10,309 bases of DNA from contig JALVRY010000383.1 of assembly GCA_027024625.1 (NCBI GenBank), forward strand, positions 1 through 10,309, written 5' to 3'. Numbering within the stretch: position 1 is the stretch's first letter; every line of letters begins with the position of its first letter. Both the position numbers and the translations under genes were made by a program. This document shows, in pieces, positions 5,518-10,309 of this stretch. This DNA is from Thiotrichaceae bacterium (GTDB lineage: Bacteria > Pseudomonadota > Gammaproteobacteria > Thiotrichales > Thiotrichaceae). Below the pieces are notes generated by a model, which ran no database searches, was not told where the DNA came from, and saw only the letters and a program-made list of their open reading frames with translations.

Positions 5518-5649
5518 ATGTTCAGAAAGGAACTCGCTGATATTCTCACAGTCCACGCTATAATCTTTGTTGGCATCTCGTGTTATGGGTTGGTCAAGGC
5601 CGCAATAAACTTGGATTCTGATTTTGTGTCGTTTTATGAAATCAAATAA
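5518..5649 (+). CDS. Small single-TM membrane protein (43 aa), first gene of the mrcB operon
   Basis: ATG to TAA encodes 43 residues: a short charged head (MFRKELAD), a hydrophobic segment at about 9-31 (ILTVHAIIFVGISCYGLVKAAI), and an acidic tail ending DSDFVSFYEIK. The positive charges at the N-terminus predict N-in, C-out topology. AAGGTGG (5507-5513) is a good ribosome binding site, and an in-frame TAA at 5506-5508 overlaps its start, so no longer start exists. It sits 30 nt after a strong candidate promoter and 22 nt before mrcB. I do not recognise a family. Placement suggests a role with PBP1b or in its expression, but that is inference. It could also be a chance or leader ORF. Confidence 0.6.
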   Translation: MFRKELADILTVHAIIFVGISCYGLVKAAINLDSDFVSFYEIK

Positions 5650-5671
5650 TTATAAATTGGAAAATAGATAA

Positions 5672-8062
5672 ATGGATGAAGCTGAACAAAAACAACCCAG
5701 CCGAGGAAAGCGTTTTTTCCGAGGCCTGTTGACCTTTCTAAAGTTTATCTGGAATATTTTTTGGCTATTAGTATTAATAGCATTGGTCTTGGGTATTCTT
5801 ATTGGCATTACCTATGTTGTTGACCTCGATGAAAAAGTAACCCAAAAGTTTGAGGGAAAACGCTGGGAGCTGCCAGCTCGTGTCTTTGCTCGTCCGTTAG
5901 AAATATATAAAGGTCGTCTGTTGAATGCAGATCATCTTGAACAAGAACTTACTCAATTACTTCATTACCGTAAAGTAGAAGAGCCTAAAGATACGGGTGA
6001 ATATAAACGCAAGGGTAATAGCTTTACGATACATACTCGTGGCTTTCAATTTGCCGATGATATTGAGCCTTCGCGTGTTATTAATCTGAAGATTCGAAAA
6101 GGCAGAATTGCCTCTTTGACCAATGCAAATAATGATAATGAACTATCAGTAATGCGTTTAGAGCAATCGTTGATAGGGAATTTTTACCCTAAGCATAATG
6201 AAGATCGTGTTTTGGTTCGTTTAAAAGATGTTTCTCCTATGTTGATTAAAGGCTTGTTAGCCGTAGAAGATAAAAAATTCTACAGCCATTGGGGGGTGAA
6301 TCCTGCTTCTGTTGCTAGAGCAATGGTTGCGAATATCAAGGCAGGGCATACGGTACAAGGTGGTAGTACTATCACACAGCAATTAGTGAAAAATTATTAT
6401 CTTAGTAACGAGAAAACATGGGCGCGGAAGTTGAAAGAAGCTGTTATGGCTGTGTTACTTGAATTTCATTATTCAAAAGATGAAATCTTAGAAACCTATT
6501 TAAATGAGATTTATTTAGGGCAAGATGGAAATCGGGCGATTCATGGTGTTGGCTTAGCATCTCAGTTTTATTTCAATCGCCCAATTAAAGAAATCAAAAT
6601 ACATGAAATTGCCATGCTAATAGGCTTGGCCAAAGGAGCTTCTTATTATAATCCACGCCGAAATCCTAAAATTGCATTAGAGCGTAGAAATCTTGTATTA
6701 GATCAGATGGTCATTGGTGGCGCGATCTCACAAGAACAGGCGGAAAAATTCAAAAAAATGCCATTGGATGTCGGTCAAGTTAAACCTTCTGGTGTAACAC
6801 CATTTCCTGCCTATTTAGAGCTGGTTCGAAAACAACTTAAACGTGATTATCGAGAAGAAGATTTACGTAATGAAGGGATGTTAATCTTCACTTCTATGGA
6901 TCCCATAGTGCAATTGATGGCAGAAGGCGTGGTGCGCAGGCGAGTACGCAAGTTAGAGCGATCTCAACGAATTCACAAAGGGCGACTTAATGGTGCGATG
7001 GTTGTTAGCACCATACAGGGTGGAGAAATTCTTGCTGTTGTTGGAGGGCGTGATGCTCGTTATGCAGGCTATAACCGTGCTCTTGATGCAAAACGACAAA
7101 TTGGTTCTGTTGTAAAACCAGCCGTTTATCTTGCAGCTTTAGAACACAAACGCCGCTTTACACTTGCGACGCGTTTAAGTGATGGCAATGTAACCGTAAA
7201 ACTAGGACGTAGAAAATACTGGAAGCCGCGTAACTATGATCATCGTGATCGCGGTACAGTTTTGTTGTATGAGGCACTGATTTTATCTCGTAATACGCCG
7301 ACGGTAAGAATTGGCGTGAAATTAGGGATTGATAAAGTGGTTGATATGATTCATGCCTTGGGTGTTAAGTCTAAAGTACCAGAATTTCCGTCTATTGTTC
7401 TTGGTGCTTTAGAGCTTTCTCCCATGGAAGTACAGCAAATGTATCAAACGATTGCGGCTGGTGGTCAGTATTCACCTTTGAAGGCAATCCGTAGCGTGAT
7501 GAACTCACAGGGTGAGATTGTGAATCGCTATCCCATTACGGTTGATCAGGTTGCCTCACCTGGGGCAGCTTACTTAGTGGGTCACACCATGCATGAAATA
7601 ACCGTAAAAGGAACTGCCAAAGCACTCAGTGGTATATTACCCTCCTACAAAAAAGTCGCAGGTAAAACAGGTACGACAAATAATAAACGTGATAGTTGGT
7701 TTGCAGGTTTTTCTGGTGAGCATGTGGTGACTGTTTGGGTGGGGCGTGATGATAATAAACCAACCAATTTAACGGGAGGCTCTGGTGCATTGAAGGTCTG
7801 GGGAGACTTTATGAAAGTTTTACCAACTAAGCCTTTCAACCCAAGGAGGCCAAAAAGCATCCGTTGGGCTAAAATAGATAAGGACAGTGGTTTAAGGTAT
7901 AACCCATCTTGTGGAAGTCCTCTCAGTTTACCATTTATTAAAGGTTCGACTCCAAGGAAAACACGTTATTGCGCGCCTCCTCCGCCTCCAGAAACTACTA
8001 TTCCAGAGGGGGAAACACCACAGGGCGTGCAGAGTAACTGGGTTGATCAGCTAGTACAGTAA
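5672..8062 (+). CDS. mrcB: Penicillin-binding protein 1b, bifunctional peptidoglycan synthase
   Basis: A 796-residue class A PBP, close to the 844 of the E. coli protein. There is a short cytoplasmic head, one TM helix at about 22-50, a UB2H-like region (about 65-160, with ELPARVFARPLEIY at 66-79), and then the GT51 glycosyltransferase: EDKKFYSHWGV (199-209, catalytic E199), GGSTITQQLVKNYYL (230-244), RKLKEAVMAVLLE (252-264, second catalytic E256) and DEILETYLNEIYLGQ (270-284). The transpeptidase has SVVK (nucleophile S479, K482), SRN (539-541) and KTGTT (665-669). The presence of UB2H and the overall order identify PBP1b rather than PBP1a. It polymerises lipid II and crosslinks peptides in the periplasm. 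The C-terminus has two cysteines (C747, C767) and a five-proline run (769-773). The ribosome binding site is weak (GGA 10 nt before the ATG), so coupling to the small upstream gene is possible. Confidence 0.95.
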   Translation: MDEAEQKQPSRGKRFFRGLLTFLKFIWNIFWLLVLIALVLGILIGITYVVDLDEKVTQKFEGKRWELPARVFARPLEIYKGRLLNADHLEQELTQLLHYRKVEEPKDTGEYKRKGNSFTIHTRGFQFADDIEPSRVINLKIRKGRIASLTNANNDNELSVMRLEQSLIGNFYPKHNEDRVLVRLKDVSPMLIKGLLAVEDKKFYSHWGVNPASVARAMVANIKAGHTVQGGSTITQQLVKNYYLSNEKTWARKLKEAVMAVLLEFHYSKDEILETYLNEIYLGQDGNRAIHGVGLASQFYFNRPIKEIKIHEIAMLIGLAKGASYYNPRRNPKIALERRNLVLDQMVIGGAISQEQAEKFKKMPLDVGQVKPSGVTPFPAYLELVRKQLKRDYREEDLRNEGMLIFTSMDPIVQLMAEGVVRRRVRKLERSQRIHKGRLNGAMVVSTIQGGEILAVVGGRDARYAGYNRALDAKRQIGSVVKPAVYLAALEHKRRFTLATRLSDGNVTVKLGRRKYWKPRNYDHRDRGTVLLYEALILSRNTPTVRIGVKLGIDKVVDMIHALGVKSKVPEFPSIVLGALELSPMEVQQMYQTIAAGGQYSPLKAIRSVMNSQGEIVNRYPITVDQVASPGAAYLVGHTMHEITVKGTAKALSGILPSYKKVAGKTGTTNNKRDSWFAGFSGEHVVTVWVGRDDNKPTNLTGGSGALKVWGDFMKVLPTKPFNPRRPKSIRWAKIDKDSGLRYNPSCGSPLSLPFIKGSTPRKTRYCAPPPPPETTIPEGETPQGVQSNWVDQLVQ

Positions 8063-8082
8063 TTTTTTGTGATAAGGCAACA

Positions 8083-8107
8083 TGAGAGCTTTCATGCAAA
8101 GCTCTCA
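8083..8107 (+). other. Intercistronic hairpin between mrcB and the TPR lipoprotein gene
   Basis: A perfect 10-bp stem, TGAGAGCTTT (8083-8092) and AAAGCTCTCA (8098-8107), has a 5-nt loop CATGC. It lies 20 nt after the mrcB stop and 21 nt before the next ATG. No T-run follows (GGATAAAT), so it is not a standard terminator on the plus strand. It may set the 3' end or stability of the mrcB message and so adjust the relative amounts of the two proteins (inference). Confidence 0.6.
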
Positions 8108-8128
8108 GGATAAATATAGAGAATAAAA

Positions 8129-8815
8129 ATGAAAGCAAATAATATTGGACTTCTAATTGTTGTATCTAGTTTTGCTGTAGGGTGTTCCACTCCAGAGGTA
8201 AAGCCACCTGTCCCCGTGGCTCGCCCAATAGAAATGCCAACACCAAGGGTGAAACCAAAACCAAAACCAAGACCTAAGCCGATTAAAACGCCATACTCTG
8301 CAAAAGTTGATCGTTATTCTGATAATGTGGCAGTGAAGGCTCAAGAAGTTGATGGTAAGACTTCGATTATGAGTAAACAGGATGCAGCTCGGAAAATAGA
8401 TGAGGAAAGCGATCGCTTAGATCCTTATCTATCCAAGTCGGGTAAGAGCGGTGTGACTGGTTCGGCATCTGCTTCTGCTGAAGAGAGCGGTACATCAACT
8501 GCTGTTATGGCTCTTATGTTGCGTGCCAAAGTTGATATGTTGGCGGGGCGTAGTGATGCAGCGATTGATAAGCTAGAACGCGGTTTACGGATTCAGCCCA
8601 ATAACCCCGACTTGTGGAATAAATTGGCAGAAGCTCATTTTCATAAGGGAAGTTACAAACAAGCGTCTTCCATGGCAAAAAAATCGATATCTTTAACCTC
8701 TAGAAATAATACTGACTTACTACGCCGTAATTGGAAGTTAGTGGCAAATGCACGAAAGAAAATGGGAGATATGCAAGGTATGCAAGATGCAATGCGGGCA
8801 AGTAGCTCACTTTAA
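8129..8815 (+). CDS. TPR lipoprotein, likely PBP1b activator (LpoP-like)
   Basis: A 228-residue lipoprotein: hydrophobic stretch 6-17, lipobox AVGC with the lipidated cysteine at C19, then Ser at +2, which favours the outer membrane. A proline/lysine-rich linker (22-56, with KPKPKPRPKP at 43-52) and a low-complexity Ser/Ala/Gly stretch (about 102-124) lead to two TPR motifs at about 125-158 and 159-192, with a further helical pair to about 225. The linker could span the periplasm and peptidoglycan. In Pseudomonas aeruginosa the PBP1b activator LpoP is a lipoprotein with TPRs; this gene directly follows mrcB, so a matching role is likely. No LpoB-like domain is seen. The assignment rests on architecture and position, not on direct sequence comparison. 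Confidence 0.72.
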   Translation: MKANNIGLLIVVSSFAVGCSTPEVKPPVPVARPIEMPTPRVKPKPKPRPKPIKTPYSAKVDRYSDNVAVKAQEVDGKTSIMSKQDAARKIDEESDRLDPYLSKSGKSGVTGSASASAEESGTSTAVMALMLRAKVDMLAGRSDAAIDKLERGLRIQPNNPDLWNKLAEAHFHKGSYKQASSMAKKSISLTSRNNTDLLRRNWKLVANARKKMGDMQGMQDAMRASSSL

Positions 8816-8827
8816 GGGCGAGATTAA

Positions 8828-10309
8828 ATGGGGGAAGATGTTAATACTGCGGGTGATTTATTAGGCGAGGATGGGCCGCTCGCTAAAAGTATCTCGGGTT
8901 TTCAGGTTAGACCGCAACAACAAGCGATGGTTAAGGCGGTTGAATCAGCTTTGCAAAACTATTCAAAAGTTGTAATTGAGGCAGGGACAGGAGTTGGAAA
9001 AACCTTTGCTTATCTTGTACCTGCTTTAGCATCAGGTGGACGAATTATTATTTCTACGGGTAGTAAAACACTACAAGATCAGTTATTCCAAAAAGATATT
9101 CCCATCGTTAAAAAAGCCCTGAAAACTAGCACCAAAGTTGCGCTACTTAAAGGTCGGGCAAACTATCTTTGTACTCATCGCCTAAACTTGGCATTGGCAG
9201 ATGGTACTTTTAGCGATCGTCGTACCGTATCGCATTTGCACAGGGTGGATGATTGGTCTGGTATCACAGATAATGGTGATATTGCTGAAATTACAACAGT
9301 GCCGCATGATTCGGAGATCTGGCCGCGAGTTACTTCAACTGCGGATAATTGCTTGGGTGCGGATTGTGATTTCTATGAAGAGTGCCATGTCGTTAATGCT
9401 AGGCGAGAAGCCCAAGCAGCCGATGTTGTTGTTGTTAATCATCATTTATTTTTTGCAGACCTTGCTTTAAAGGAAGAAGGGTTTGGTGAGTTGTTGCCTA
9501 GTGCTAATGCCGTTATTTTGGACGAGGCTCATCAAATTCCAGAAATTGCATCCACTTTTTTTAGTGAGGTAATCAGCAGTCGACAGTTACAAGAGTGGGT
9601 GCGAGATACTCTAGCAGAAAGTCTCATTGATGCTAAAGACATGCCGGCAGTAAGGGATGAATTACGAGTGATGGATAAAGCCGTGATGGACTTACGCTTA
9701 GCGATGGATAAGCCCGGTCAGCGTGCTCCTTGGTATCGTATAAAATCTAAGCCACCGATTGAAAAAGCGATGGCAACATTGATGCAAGTTGTTGATGATT
9801 TACTGGTGATTATGCAGGAGCTATCTCAGCGTGGAAAGGGGCTAAAAACTTGTTATGAACGCTTGCAAGAGCAATCTGTACGCTTAAAACGATTACAGAC
9901 CACGCAAGAAAATACAGTGCAGTGGTATGAAACATTTACGCGATCTTTTTCTTTAATCACAACACCGTTAGATATTGCTCTACCATTTAGTCGACAGATG
10001 GATAGTTTTACCTGTGCATGGATATTTACTTCGGCAACGCTAGCCGTTGGACAATCTTTTGAACATTATACCCAGCGTATTGGGCTCAGTGAGGCTGAAG
10101 AGGAGTTATTAGATAGTCCTTTTGATTATTGGCATAATGCTTTGCTCTATTCACCAACGAATATCCCTGAGCCACAGCATGTTGAATTTGTACCTTCTGT
10201 TGTTGAGGCTGCTATTCCAGTTATAAAGGCTTGTGGTGGCCGAACTTTCATGTTGTTCACCTCGTATAAGGCATTAAATGAGGCGGCGGAGCTGTTAGAG
10301 GGTGAGTTG
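8828..10309 (+). CDS. yoaA: YoaA, DinG/XPD-family iron-sulfur DNA helicase (3' end outside window)
   Basis: An open frame runs from ATG 8828 to the last base, giving 494 codons of an expected 630-640. Walker A is EAGTGVGKT (51-59). TGSKTLQDQL (77-86) is motif Ia. Four cysteines placed for a 4Fe-4S cluster are C115, C175, C180 and C186. NHHLF (204-208) and the DEAH box (232-235) follow, then FTSATLAVG (motif III region) and RTFMLFTSYKAL (motif IV) near the edge. GQLAKAI-like (PLAKSI, 17-22), TSTADNCLGADC and GFGELLP match E. coli YoaA closely, which separates it from DinG. The E. coli protein is a 5'-3' helicase that works with HolC at stalled forks. The ribosome binding site AAGGGCGAG overlaps the TAA of the lipoprotein gene, 12 nt upstream, so it is probably in the mrcB operon. 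Motifs V-VI lie beyond the window. Confidence 0.93.
   Translation, partial: MGEDVNTAGDLLGEDGPLAKSISGFQVRPQQQAMVKAVESALQNYSKVVIEAGTGVGKTFAYLVPALASGGRIIISTGSKTLQDQLFQKDIPIVKKALKTSTKVALLKGRANYLCTHRLNLALADGTFSDRRTVSHLHRVDDWSGITDNGDIAEITTVPHDSEIWPRVTSTADNCLGADCDFYEECHVVNARREAQAADVVVVNHHLFFADLALKEEGFGELLPSANAVILDEAHQIPEIASTFFSEVISSRQLQEWVRDTLAESLIDAKDMPAVRDELRVMDKAVMDLRLAMDKPGQRAPWYRIKSKPPIEKAMATLMQVVDDLLVIMQELSQRGKGLKTCYERLQEQSVRLKRLQTTQENTVQWYETFTRSFSLITTPLDIALPFSRQMDSFTCAWIFTSATLAVGQSFEHYTQRIGLSEAEEELLDSPFDYWHNALLYSPTNIPEPQHVEFVPSVVEAAIPVIKACGGRTFMLFTSYKALNEAAELLEGEL

Noticed and set aside
4908..8416. GCGATCGC octamers (4908-4915 and 8409-8416), similar to the cyanobacterial HIP1 palindrome
   Set aside because: Only two copies in 10 kb and the gene content is gammaproteobacterial. 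More than chance would predict for this GC, but too few to call a repeat family or a cyanobacterial origin.
9201..9470. Open frame of 89 codons on + inside yoaA
   Set aside because: It lies in another frame of a clearly conserved helicase (cluster cysteines and DEAH box), so it is a shadow.

Overview
The window is an AT-rich (roughly 40% GC by eye) stretch of a Gram-negative, gammaproteobacterium-like chromosome. This is inferred from a class A penicillin-binding protein of the PBP1b type, a YoaA-type helicase matching the enterobacterial protein motif for motif, two lipoproteins with lipoboxes, and periplasmic proteins with signal peptides. The genus cannot be read from the sequence; a marine or filamentous sulfur-oxidising type lineage would fit but is not shown.

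Layout. At the left edge lies a 161-bp fold-back repeat, then a small 2OG-Fe(II) oxygenase-like gene on +. It converges on a two-gene minus-strand operon, an SH3-domain lipoprotein (2361-1303) followed by a chalcone-isomerase-like secreted protein (1292-720). Next on the minus strand is cobW (3795-2704), the GTP-dependent cobalt chaperone of aerobic cobalamin synthesis, standing alone and bracketed by two further fold-back repeats. Then come a two-TM protein (4675-4061) and a cysteine-containing secreted protein (5248-4721), probably co-transcribed. A divergent intergenic region (5249-5517) holds three perfect 30-bp tandem repeats. To the right, a good sigma70-type promoter reads into a plus-strand operon: an unannotated 43-aa single-TM protein (5518-5649), mrcB/PBP1b (5672-8062), a TPR lipoprotein resembling the PBP1b activator LpoP (8129-8815), and yoaA (8828 to the window edge, truncated).

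How the genes work together. The right half is a cell-envelope synthesis unit: PBP1b polymerises and crosslinks peptidoglycan, and the outer-membrane TPR lipoprotein is its likely activator. The 43-aa membrane protein is a candidate additional partner because it is the first gene behind the promoter. yoaA (DNA repair) follows 12 nt after the lipoprotein stop.

The most unusual signal is non-coding. There are three MITE-like elements of 160-161 bp (22-182, 2544-2704, 3867-4026), each a full-length imperfect hairpin with its own terminal inverted repeat and a perfect target duplication (ATTTA, TA and TTAA respectively). One is inserted inside the stop codon of cobW and rebuilds a stop; another sits directly upstream of the cobW promoter. 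No tRNA, rRNA, CRISPR array, transposase or prophage gene was seen.
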